NCBI RefSeq assembly: GCF_022414535.1
Contig: NZ_JADWYM010000003.1
Span: 62,001 to 126,000 of the forward strand
Direction of reading: 5' to 3'
Source: Streptomyces sp. MUM 2J
Lineage (GTDB): Bacteria > Actinomycetota > Actinomycetes > Streptomycetales > Streptomycetaceae
DNA: 64,000 nucleotides
Positions 25,352 to 33,187 of the stretch are shown one piece after another. Both the position numbers and the translations under genes were made by a program. Position 1 is the stretch's first letter, and every line of letters starts with the position of its first letter. The notes under the pieces are model-generated. The model was given only the letters and a program-made list of their open reading frames with translations. It was not told the DNA's origin and ran no database searches.

Positions 25352-26431
25352 GTGGGTTCCACGACGAGGGCGTCCGGCGGCGGGCCGGACACCGCTGAAC
25401 GGCGGCACGTCTCCGACGCGGCGGGGATCGTCGTTCTCGGCGCCTGCGCCGCCTGGTCCCTGATCACGGCGGCCGCGCAGGACGGGCGTCCCGAGGGCAT
25501 GCTGCTCGCGGTGCTGGCGGTGACCGCCGGCCACGCGGCCGGGAGGATCTTCGGAGCGCTGATGCCGGTCGCCGCGCCGTGTCTCGGGGCGCTGGCCGGA
25601 CTCGCCCTGGTGGTGACCGTCCCCGATCTCACGCCGGGCCCCGGGGGGCTCGCCCCGCTCGGCCACGCGGGCGCCACGGCCGCCCTGTTCACGCTGTGTG
25701 TCGGCGCCGCCTGCTGCGCCGCGTGGTCGGCGGCCGCGTCCGGAGCGCGGCCGGCGCTGCGGCTGCTGGCCGCGGCGATCGTCGTCGCGGCGGCCGTCCT
25801 GGGCTCGACCGCCGGTGCCGTGGCCGGTGCCGCCGTCCTGCTGTGCTCGCTGGCCGCCGGCCGGATGCACCGCCGCGGGGTGGGCATCGCGGGGCTGGCG
25901 CTGGCCTCGGCTGCGGTCACCGCGGGAACGTGGGCGGTCGCGGCGGACGTCCTGCCGGACGGCCTGACCGACGCCCTGCGGGGCCGGCTCACACCGCACC
26001 GGGTGGGACTGTGGCACGACGCCCTCCAGCTGGCCGGGCACGACGCCGCGCTCGGTGTGGGACCGGACCGGTTCGGCGAGCTGAGTCCGACGGCGGGCCG
26101 GACACTGCTGCCCGACGGCAAGCCGCACTCGGCACCGCTTCAGCTGGCAGCCGAGCAGGGGGTGATCGGCGTCGTGCTGCTGGCGGCCGTGTTCGGCTGG
26201 GTACTGCTCGCGCTGTGGCGCACCCGCCGCCCCACCCCGGTGGCGCTCACCGCGGGCGCGGCCGTCACGGCGCTGGCGGCTCTCGCCGCCGTCGGCAACG
26301 CGCTCAGCTTCACGGCCGTGTCCGTCGGCGCGGGCCTGCTGACGGGACTGGCCACAGCGCGCCCACTGGCCGACGAGGTGCCGCGGGGTGCGGCCCGGGC
26401 ACGCGCGCGTGAGGACCGGTCGGCCCCCTGA
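25352..26431 (+). CDS. O-antigen ligase-like polytopic membrane protein
   Basis: A 359-residue protein with about nine hydrophobic segments. The RGRLTPHRVGLWHDALQLAGHDAALGVGPDRFGEL region (around 205-240) and the following AEQGVIGVVLLAAVFGWVLLALW helix match the Wzy_C/O-antigen ligase superfamily, whose GxGxxxF loop is active-site associated. A GTG start at 25352 follows a G-rich run. The reaction could be transfer or polymerisation of a lipid-linked glycan; no sugar-polymer genes flank it. It is divergent from lnt with a 256-bp spacer. Confidence 0.8.
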   Translation: MGSTTRASGGGPDTAERRHVSDAAGIVVLGACAAWSLITAAAQDGRPEGMLLAVLAVTAGHAAGRIFGALMPVAAPCLGALAGLALVVTVPDLTPGPGGLAPLGHAGATAALFTLCVGAACCAAWSAAASGARPALRLLAAAIVVAAAVLGSTAGAVAGAAVLLCSLAAGRMHRRGVGIAGLALASAAVTAGTWAVAADVLPDGLTDALRGRLTPHRVGLWHDALQLAGHDAALGVGPDRFGELSPTAGRTLLPDGKPHSAPLQLAAEQGVIGVVLLAAVFGWVLLALWRTRRPTPVALTAGAAVTALAALAAVGNALSFTAVSVGAGLLTGLATARPLADEVPRGAARARAREDRSAP

Positions 26432-26580
26432 CGACGCCGGACCCACAACGGGCCGCGCGGGCGGGGACGCCGCTCCGGCTCTCCCCGTCCGGACGGGGAC
26501 CGGCCCGCCCCGGCGACGCTGCCGCGCCGCACGGCAGCGGGTCCTCGTGGGCCGCGGCCCGGGCGCTGCTCGCGCTCCGT

Positions 26581-27126
26581 TCAGTGCGCGGGACCGGGGG
26601 TTCCGGCCCGCAGACGGGCCCTGATGGCCCGGACGGCGGCCTCGGCGTCGTCCACGGTGATCGTGAAGGTGTGGCCGTCCCACAGGCGCAGCACGACACC
26701 CTCGCCGCGGCGCACGACGACGGCGGTTCCCTTCTCCGGCCGCCAGCGGTAGCCCCAGCCGCCCCACTGGCGAGGGGTGACGTTCGGGGCGAAGTCGGCC
26801 CCGGCGACGTGCGTGAGAGGAATGCGCCGGCGGGGCAGGCCGATGTGGCCGCAGCGCACCTCGACGGACTCCCTGTCGAGTCTGAGGTCGACGTGGACGA
26901 AGGCGAGAGTGCCGAAGAGGACCAGCAGCCCGGCGGCGATGCAGCCGACCACCGACATCGCGAGGGGTGCGATCCCGGTCGTCCAGGCGGAGTCGACCGC
27001 CAGTTCGACGCCGAGTGCCATGCACGCGGCTCCGACGAGCGCCAGCAGCCACTGGACCCGGTTGGTGGCGCGTCCGGTCCATACCTCGGGGTGCGGGGCA
27101 TCCCCCTCGCGGGCGTGGTCCCTCAT
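26581..27126 (-). CDS. PH-like domain membrane protein
   Basis: A 181-residue protein. Two hydrophobic helices (about 28-50 and 57-80) are followed by a bacterial PH-like (YcxB/bPH2-type) beta domain: LRLDRESVEVRCGHIGLPRRRIPLTHVAGADF, WGGWGYRW and FTITVDDAEAAVRAI. ATG 27126 is chosen because upstream residues are not conserved-looking; no strong ribosome site is seen. Membrane-anchored regulators or structural proteins of unknown role carry this architecture. Confidence 0.82.
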   Translation of the reverse strand: MRDHAREGDAPHPEVWTGRATNRVQWLLALVGAACMALGVELAVDSAWTTGIAPLAMSVVGCIAAGLLVLFGTLAFVHVDLRLDRESVEVRCGHIGLPRRRIPLTHVAGADFAPNVTPRQWGGWGYRWRPEKGTAVVVRRGEGVVLRLWDGHTFTITVDDAEAAVRAIRARLRAGTPGPAH

Positions 27127-27205
27127 GTTTCGAGGGTACTCATGTTTCGCTGCGCTGGTACCGCGTAGCACACAGTGACCGACGCGCGCGGGGAACGGCG
27201 CGTGG

Positions 27206-27991
27206 TTACGAGGCGGGGCTGACCTCCGTGAGCAGGCGGCCCTCGGAGTAGGCCAGGGCGGGCGCGGGCAGACGGCCCTCCCGGCCGCTGAGCAGGACGG
27301 TGACGGTACCGACGGCGGAGGCGTCGGAGGCGGGGTGCCCGCCGATGCGGCGCAGAGCCTGGGCGGCGACCGCGCCGGCGGAGCCGTGCAGGGCGAGCGG
27401 CGGCCGACCGGTGTGCTGGACGGCGGCGCGGATGCGCTCGGCGACCAGCTCGTAGTGCGTGCAGCCCAGGACGACGGTCGTCACGTCCCCGGGGGTCAGC
27501 GCCGCGGCGGCGGTGACGGCGGCGCCGACCGCCGCCTCGTCCGCCCGTTCCACGGCTTCGGCCAGACCCCAGCAGGGGACTTCGGTGACCTGGACGCCGT
27601 CTGCGAAGTCGCGGATCAGGTTCCGCTGGTAGGGGCTCCCGGTGGTGGCGGGCGTCGCCCAGATCGCGACGTGGCCGCCGCCCGCAGCAGCCGGCTTGAT
27701 CGCCGGCACGGTGCCGACGACCGGGATCCCCGGTTCGAGGGCTGCCCTCAGCGCGGGCAGCGCGTGCACGGTGGCGGTGTTGCACCCGACGATCAGGGCG
27801 TCGGGCCGGTGGGCCGCGGCGGCCCGGGCGACGGCCAGGGCACGCCCGGTGAGGTCCTCGGCGGTGCGCGGCCCCCAGGGCATGCCGTCGGGGTCGAGCG
27901 AGAGCACGAGATCGGCGTCGGGTCGCAGGCGCCGTACCGCGGCGGTGGCCGCCAGCAGGCCGATCCCGGAGTCCATGAGCGCGATCTTCAC
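27206..27991 (-). CDS. Aspartate/glutamate racemase family protein
   Basis: A 261-residue protein of the Asp/Glu racemase superfamily. It has an N-terminal ALMDSGIG motif and the two catalytic cysteine motifs GCNTATVHALP and GCTHYELVAE, which provide the two-base mechanism. The Tyr-Gly segment after the first strand is replaced by DPDGMPWGPRT, so it is divergent from canonical MurI. The GTG start is at 27991. It may be a second glutamate racemase or a racemase for another amino acid. Confidence 0.88.
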   Translation of the reverse strand: MKIALMDSGIGLLAATAAVRRLRPDADLVLSLDPDGMPWGPRTAEDLTGRALAVARAAAAHRPDALIVGCNTATVHALPALRAALEPGIPVVGTVPAIKPAAAGGGHVAIWATPATTGSPYQRNLIRDFADGVQVTEVPCWGLAEAVERADEAAVGAAVTAAAALTPGDVTTVVLGCTHYELVAERIRAAVQHTGRPPLALHGSAGAVAAQALRRIGGHPASDASAVGTVTVLLSGREGRLPAPALAYSEGRLLTEVSPAS

Positions 27992-28048
27992 CCGGCCACG
28001 ATAGACGATGGCCCCCGTGCGTCCGGCCGGGTGGGGCAGACTGCCCGG

Positions 28049-29224
28049 GTGAGCGCCATCGTGTGGAGTGCTGTCGTGTCCCTCGCGGCCTGGCTGTGGC
28101 TGCTGCTCGCCCAGGGCATGTTCTGGCGGACCGACGTCCGGCTGCCGCCGGGTCGGGATCCCGGCGCGTGGCCGCCGGTGTGCGTGGTGGTGCCGGCTCG
28201 CGACGAGGCGGCCGTGCTGCCGCGGAGCCTGCCGTCCCTGCTGGCCCAGGACTACCCGGGGCGGGCGGAGGTCTTCCTCGTCGACGACGGCAGCTCGGAC
28301 GGCACCGCTGAACTCGCGCGTGAGCTGGCGCGGCGGCACGGGGGCCTGCCGCTGACCGTGGACCGCCCGGGGGAACCGCCCACGGACTGGACCGGGAAAC
28401 TGTGGGCGGTGCGGCACGGCATCGCCCTGGCACGCGCGCGGGACCCCGAGTACCTGCTGCTGACGGACGCGGACATCGCGCACGCCCCGGACAGCCTGCG
28501 CCGCCTGGTGGCGGCGGCGGACTCCGGCGGGTTCGACCTGGTGTCGCAGATGGCGCGGCTGCGGGTGGAGAGCGGGTGGGAGCGGCTCGTGGTGCCGGCG
28601 TTCGTCTACTTCTTCGCGCAGCTGTACCCGTTCCGCCGGGTCGGGCGCGCGGGGGCGAGGACGGCGGCCGCGGCGGGCGGCTGTGTGCTGCTGCGGGTCG
28701 GGGCCGCCGAGCGGGCCCGGATCCCGGAAGCCATCCGGCACGCGGTCATCGACGACGTCGCGCTCGCTCGCGCGGTCAAGGGCGGCGGCGGCCGGATCTG
28801 GCTGGGCCTGGCCGAGAGCGTGGACAGCGTGCGCCCCTATCCCCGTCTGCACGATCTGTGGCGGATGGTGTCGCGCAGCGCCTACGCGCAGCTGCGGCAC
28901 AACCCGCTGCTCCTGCTCGGCACGGTCGCCGGTCTGGTGCTGGTGTACCTGGTGCCGCCGGCCGCCGTCGCCGCGGGCCTGGCGGGGGGCGACGCGGCGG
29001 CCGTGGCGGCCGGGGCGGCGGCGTGGCTGGTGATGACCGGGACGTACGTGCCCATGCTCCGCTACTGCCGGCAGCCGCTGTGGCTCGCTCCGCTGCTGCC
29101 CTTCACGGCGGCGCTGTACCTGCTGATGACGGTCGACTCGGCGGTGCAGCACTACCGGGGGCGCGGCGCGGCCTGGAAGGGCCGCACCTACGCCCGCCCG
29201 GAGACGGTGCCCGACGAGCGCTGA
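28049..29224 (+). CDS. Membrane glycosyltransferase family 2, HpnB-like
   Basis: A 391-residue protein. An N-terminal membrane helix (about 3-22) precedes a GT-A domain with VVVPARDEAAVLPRSLPSLLAQDYPG, VDDGSSDGT, the DxD-type LLTDADIAH, and IDDVALARAVK. Two or three C-terminal membrane helices follow (about 290-370). The whole layout matches HpnB, the hopanoid-associated glycosyltransferase. No hopanoid genes are in the window, so the acceptor lipid is uncertain. The GTG start lies 57 bases from the divergent racemase gene. Confidence 0.87.
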   Translation: MSAIVWSAVVSLAAWLWLLLAQGMFWRTDVRLPPGRDPGAWPPVCVVVPARDEAAVLPRSLPSLLAQDYPGRAEVFLVDDGSSDGTAELARELARRHGGLPLTVDRPGEPPTDWTGKLWAVRHGIALARARDPEYLLLTDADIAHAPDSLRRLVAAADSGGFDLVSQMARLRVESGWERLVVPAFVYFFAQLYPFRRVGRAGARTAAAAGGCVLLRVGAAERARIPEAIRHAVIDDVALARAVKGGGGRIWLGLAESVDSVRPYPRLHDLWRMVSRSAYAQLRHNPLLLLGTVAGLVLVYLVPPAAVAAGLAGGDAAAVAAGAAAWLVMTGTYVPMLRYCRQPLWLAPLLPFTAALYLLMTVDSAVQHYRGRGAAWKGRTYARPETVPDER

Positions 29225-29239
29225 CGCCCGTGGACGCGC

Positions 29240-30496
29240 CTACTTGCGGCCCGGGGTCCAGTTCATGCCCCAGCCGTAGGCGCGATCGACGGTCCGCTGC
29301 GGGCTGACGCCGCGTTCGGGGACCAGGTAGCGGGCCTCGCGCCGGACGACGAGGTCGCCGCCTTCGTTGGTGATCAGCGCCAGCGCGCACACCGGGGAGG
29401 GCACGGTGCACTCGTCGAGGGAGAACTCGACGGGGGCGCCGTGCTGCGGCTGGAGCGTGACCGTGGCGTGCAGGTCGGCGAAGGAGCGGGCGCCTTCGTA
29501 GATGGTGACGAAGACGAGCAGGCGCCGCAGATCCTGCTTGTGGTCGAGGTTGACGGTGAGGTTCTCGCCCGCCGCGACGGCGCCCGTGCGGTCGTCGCCG
29601 TCGAGATGGACGTACGGCGGCCGGTCCAGCGCACCGAAGGCGTTGCCGAGGGCCTGGACGACTCCCTTGCGGCCGTCCGCGAGCTCGTACAGCGCGCACA
29701 GGTCGAGGTCGAGGTCGGAGTGCAGGGCGACGGCACGGCCGCGTTTGCCGCCCCAGCCGGAGAACTGCTTGCGCACCTCCCAGTTGAGGTTGACGCGCAG
29801 GGCACCGGAGGTACCGCCCTGCTTCGCGAGGGACACCGTCGGGGACGCCTTGGTGAGCGTCACCTTGGACAGGCTCACCGGTTGCTGCGCGGGCGGGGCC
29901 GCGGGCGGCGGCGGTACGTGCACGGCGGGTGGCGGCGTGACCGGCGGGGCGACCGGCGGGGCGGCGTGCTGCGGCTCGTCGACCGTGATACCGAAGTCCG
30001 TGGCCAGCCCTTCCAGTCCGCTGCCGTAGCCCTGTCCGACGGCGCGGAACTTCCAGGACCCCTGGCGGCGGTAGAACTCGCCGAGCACGAAGGCGGTCTC
30101 GACGGTCGCGCCGGTGCTGTCGAAGCGCGCGGCCACGGAGCCCTGTGCCGCGTCGCGCACCTCGATGTACAGGTCGGGCACCTGGCCGAAGCTGCCGCCG
30201 TCGGTGGAGGCGGCGAGCACGACGGTCTCGACCGCGCCCTCGACACGCGCGAGATCCACCAGCAGCGTGTCGGTCACCCGGCCACCCGCGTCCCGTTTGC
30301 CCTCGTGGCGTACGGCCCCGGAGCCGTGCGCCGGCTGGTTGTAGAAGACGAAGTCCCCGTCGGAGCGAACCCTTCCGCCGACCAGCAGCAGGGCCGAGGC
30401 GTCCGCGTCGGGGACGCCCGGGCCGGACCGCCAGCCCAGCTCGACGCGCAGTGCCGTGGTCGGCACCGGCACATTCGATCCCTTCGGCATTGACAT
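29240..30496 (-). CDS. Double TerD-domain protein
   Basis: A 418-residue protein with two TerD-type calcium-binding stress domains. The first (about 1-172) shows [31 protein letters not shown] and [25 protein letters not shown]; the second (about 235-418) shows [42 protein letters not shown] and GENLTVNL. A Pro-rich linker (about 178-210) separates them. ATG 30496 has GGGGGCGGA upstream; ATG 30490 is an alternative. TerD proteins occur in tellurite/stress and membrane-linked chemical defence complexes; no other ter genes are adjacent. Confidence 0.92.
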   Translation of the reverse strand: MSMPKGSNVPVPTTALRVELGWRSGPGVPDADASALLLVGGRVRSDGDFVFYNQPAHGSGAVRHEGKRDAGGRVTDTLLVDLARVEGAVETVVLAASTDGGSFGQVPDLYIEVRDAAQGSVAARFDSTGATVETAFVLGEFYRRQGSWKFRAVGQGYGSGLEGLATDFGITVDEPQHAAPPVAPPVTPPPAVHVPPPPAAPPAQQPVSLSKVTLTKASPTVSLAKQGGTSGALRVNLNWEVRKQFSGWGGKRGRAVALHSDLDLDLCALYELADGRKGVVQALGNAFGALDRPPYVHLDGDDRTGAVAAGENLTVNLDHKQDLRRLLVFVTIYEGARSFADLHATVTLQPQHGAPVEFSLDECTVPSPVCALALITNEGGDLVVRREARYLVPERGVSPQRTVDRAYGWGMNWTPGRK

Positions 30497-30710
30497 GTCC
30501 GCCCCCAACACGCGTCGCCGTGCCGGGCGGCGCCCGGCACTCGCTTCCGATGCCTACCCGGACAACCTATTGCGTGCGGGGGCACAGCCCCATGATCGGC
30601 ACGGTGAAGAACCCCGGCCAACCCCCGGTAACCCGCCGGGAACTCGGGCTTTACCAGATTTGAACGCGGCAGGGTGCCCTTTTTCCCCACGTTCGCTCTC
30701 ATTGGGGACA

Positions 30711-30730
30711 CCGAGTCACTGCGGACTCGG
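30711..30730 (+). promoter_or_regulatory. Small hairpin in the leader of the DUF6643 gene
   Basis: The inverted repeat CCGAGTC-N6-GACTCGG lies about 50 bases before the start at 30782. The surrounding 60 bases are AT-richer than the genome average (AAAACAACCCTCTTATC follows), so a promoter for the rightward gene is likely here. It could be a leader element or an operator. Confidence 0.35.
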
Positions 30731-30781
30731 AAAACAACCCTCTTATCGGTCTCCCCAACCAGCACATCGTGGGCTTAACTT

Positions 30782-31216
30782 ATGGCCATGACCTCCCCCC
30801 GCTCCACATATGGTGGCGGCTACTACTCCGCCTCCTTCCCGGACACCCCGATCTACGACTCGCTCGTCGCCGAGCGGGGCACTCCCCAGATCGCTCCGAT
30901 CCGGGTCCCCTCGGCCTACGACACGCCGGGCAGCAGCCTCCCCGCACTGCCCTCGGCACTGCCCGCCCTCCCGGCGGCCCCGTCCCAGTCCTCCTACGGC
31001 TACCCGCAGGCGCCGCAGCCCGCACCACTGCAGCAGGCGCCGACGGCGTACATCCCGCAGCAGGCGGCACCGCGCGGCTATCCCGGCCCGCAGCCGCAGC
31101 AGCCCCGCGCCGCCGCACCCTCCATGGGGTACGAGGCCATGCGTCCGGCCACCCCGCGACCGGCTCCGGCTCCCTACCAGGACCCGTACAACAACCAGCA
31201 GTACCGCGGTTACTGA
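30782..31216 (+). CDS. DUF6643 family protein
   Basis: A 144-residue Streptomyces-specific protein: a conserved N-terminus (TSPRSTYGGGYYSASF, DTPIYDSLVAERGTPQIAPIRVPS) and a low-complexity tail rich in Pro, Ala, Gln and Tyr. No membrane segment, signal peptide or catalytic motif is visible. ATG 30782 and in-frame ATG 30788 are both possible and neither has a clear ribosome site, which suggests a leaderless or weakly initiated message. The function is unknown. It is divergent from the TerD gene. Confidence 0.88.
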   Translation: MAMTSPRSTYGGGYYSASFPDTPIYDSLVAERGTPQIAPIRVPSAYDTPGSSLPALPSALPALPAAPSQSSYGYPQAPQPAPLQQAPTAYIPQQAAPRGYPGPQPQQPRAAAPSMGYEAMRPATPRPAPAPYQDPYNNQQYRGY

Positions 31217-31278
31217 TCCGGACCACGGGTGCCGGGCCGCCGTCCCCGGCCGTCGCTGCCGACTGGCACGATGACTGC

Positions 31279-32100
31279 ATGGGGAATGCGGAACTGCGGT
31301 CGATTCATGTGCATCCGGTCAAGGCGTTCCGGGCCGTGCCGGTCCGGGAGGCCGTCGTGGAGCCCTGGGGGCTGGCCGGAGACCGACGCTGGGCGCTGAT
31401 CGACGACGGGGGAAAGGTCGTCACACAACGCCAGGAGCCACGTCTCGCCCTGGCCGCCGCCGAGCTCCTGCCCAGCGGCGTCCGGCTGTCCGCGCCCGGC
31501 ATGGGTCCGGTCGAGGTCGCCGTCCCCGAGCCGACGTGCACGGTGACGGTGGAGGTCTTCGGCACCAAGGTGGAGGGCGCTCCCGCAGCCGCCGCGGCGC
31601 ACGCCTGGTGCAGCACTCTCGTCGGCGCGGACACCCGCCTGGTGCACATGGACGACCCGGCCACCCGGCGCCCGGTCGACCCGGACTACGCGCTGCCGGG
31701 CGAGACCGTCTCCTTCGCCGACGGCTTCCCGCTGCTGGTCACCACGACCGCCTCGCTCCAGGCCCTCAACGGACTGATCGCGCGGGGGGAGAACGCGCAC
31801 GAGGGCCCGCTGCCCATGAACCGTTTCCGGCCCAACCTGGTGGTGTCGGGCACCGAGGCGTGGGCCGAGGACGACTGGACGCGCATCGCGGTGGGCGAGG
31901 TCGAGTTCCGTGTCGCCGCGATGTGCGGCCGGTGCCTGGTGACCACCACCGACCAGCACAGCAGCGAGCGCGGCCGGGAACCCCTGCACACCCTCGGCCG
32001 GCACCGCCGGATCGGCAGCCGGCTCGTCTTCGGGCAGAACCTGGTCCCGCTCGGCCCCGGCACGGTCCGCGTGGGCGACCCGGTCAGGCTTCTCCCCTAG
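31279..32100 (+). CDS. MOSC domain protein
   Basis: A 273-residue protein with an N-terminal MOSC_N beta-barrel (about 1-110; SIHVHPVKAFRA, WGLAGDRRWALID) and a MOSC domain (about 125-272; NRFRPNLVVSG, WTRIAVGEVEFRVAAMCGRCLVTTTDQ with the conserved Cys, and RIGSRLVFGQNLVP). The family includes molybdenum-cofactor sulfurase C-terminal domains and mARC-type N-reductases such as YcbX. It probably binds Moco and reduces N-hydroxylated compounds; partners are not encoded nearby. The start at 31279 was chosen by family length. Confidence 0.92.
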   Translation: MGNAELRSIHVHPVKAFRAVPVREAVVEPWGLAGDRRWALIDDGGKVVTQRQEPRLALAAAELLPSGVRLSAPGMGPVEVAVPEPTCTVTVEVFGTKVEGAPAAAAAHAWCSTLVGADTRLVHMDDPATRRPVDPDYALPGETVSFADGFPLLVTTTASLQALNGLIARGENAHEGPLPMNRFRPNLVVSGTEAWAEDDWTRIAVGEVEFRVAAMCGRCLVTTTDQHSSERGREPLHTLGRHRRIGSRLVFGQNLVPLGPGTVRVGDPVRLLP

Positions 32101-32227
32101 GGGGTGTGGTGCTGCCGAGGGCTGCTCATGAGCATGGTGATGCTGGCCGCTGGCGCAGGACGCCCATCGAGGCGGTCGCCCCGGACGCCGCCCCGATGCA
32201 CGGCGGTGGCAGCGTCGCAACAGAACC

Positions 32228-32758
32228 TCAGCCGCCTTCCTCGGCAAGCTTCCTGATGCCGTGAAGGGTCGCCTCCATCCCCGCCCTCAGCTCCTTCAGG
32301 CGGAAGGCGACGATCTCTTCCTCCCGGTCCGGCCAGCGCTCGATGGCCAGAGTGACTCCGTTGCGGCCCGGCCCGACGAGGGCCGACTGCCGCAGCCGGG
32401 TGCCCCCGTCCTCGGCCTCGAGTTCGTAGCGCCAGCGCGCCATGGACCTCGCCGGATCCAGTGTCGGCTCTCCGTAGCGGCCGTCCGCATCCGTGACCGC
32501 CCAGGCGAACACCCGTTGTTCGTCCAACTCGACCACATGGGAGACGGTCCGCCAGTCGCCGAGCTGCCGGTGGTGGTTGCGGCCCTCGAACCGCGCGCCC
32601 AGCAGGGGCCGGTCCGCGCCGTCGAGCCACGCGACGCGCTGCAGCTCCGGGCTGAACCGGGCCGGCAGACGAATGTCCGTCACCAGCTCCCACACCCGCG
32701 GCACGGCTGCCGCGACATGAACGTCGCAGTGCACGCACGGGCCATCGGCAAATCTCAC
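32228..32758 (-). CDS. SRPBCC family protein
   Basis: A 176-residue polyketide-cyclase/START-like protein. The GTG start at 32758 has GAGGGGGCGAC just upstream. The domain runs through almost the whole chain: VHVAAAVPRVWELVTDIRLPARFSPELQRVAWLDG, ARFEGRNHHRQLGDWRTVSHVVEL and RWRYELEAEDGGTRLRQSALVG, broken here around residues 12-135. No catalytic residues can be assigned. It is convergent with the MOSC gene. Confidence 0.88.
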   Translation of the reverse strand: MRFADGPCVHCDVHVAAAVPRVWELVTDIRLPARFSPELQRVAWLDGADRPLLGARFEGRNHHRQLGDWRTVSHVVELDEQRVFAWAVTDADGRYGEPTLDPARSMARWRYELEAEDGGTRLRQSALVGPGRNGVTLAIERWPDREEEIVAFRLKELRAGMEATLHGIRKLAEEGG

Positions 32759-33187
32759 GTCGCCCCCTCGTGTCGGGTTCCCGGATCATCCACGACCTTG
32801 ATCCCCTTGCGCAACAGTCCCTGGGCAGAGGACTTCGGCAGGAGACCGGACCACCGTGCCCGGCACACGCTGCCCGGGGGACGGCACGGCGATGCTGGCG
32901 GCCGATCCCGTCGAGGGCGGCAGGCGGCTGATCGTCCGGCGCATGGTCCGCCACCGGTGCGACCGCCGGGGCCGGGTGCGGGACCGGGGCGCGGGACCGG
33001 GCGGGTCGGGACTGCGGCCCACCGGTACCGGCGGCTGACGGCGTCACGGCTCTGGTCAACCCAGGGCCGCCGCGCACGCTACGGTGGACCGGCCGACTCT
33101 TCGGCGACATCCCGCGCGTGAGGGAGCCCCAGGGCGCCCCGAGGGCGACGAGCCATCAGGTACGACGAGGTGGGGGCACAGCAGCGC
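32759..33187. other. Divergent intergenic region before the beta-helix/AAA gene
   Basis: A 429-bp region that should hold promoters for both neighbours. A 60-codon frame at 32856-33038 contains a locally plausible MLAADPVEGGRRLIVRRMVRH stretch but no recognisable domain or ribosome site, so I do not call it. Nothing else stands out. Confidence 0.45.

Noticed and set aside
27335..28048. Upstream in-frame extension of the HpnB-like glycosyltransferase
   Set aside because: It is antisense to the racemase gene; the conserved start with a membrane helix begins at GTG 28049.
32856..33038. Possible 60-codon gene before the beta-helix/AAA gene
   Set aside because: No ribosome site, domain or recognised homologue; composition is like other shadow frames.
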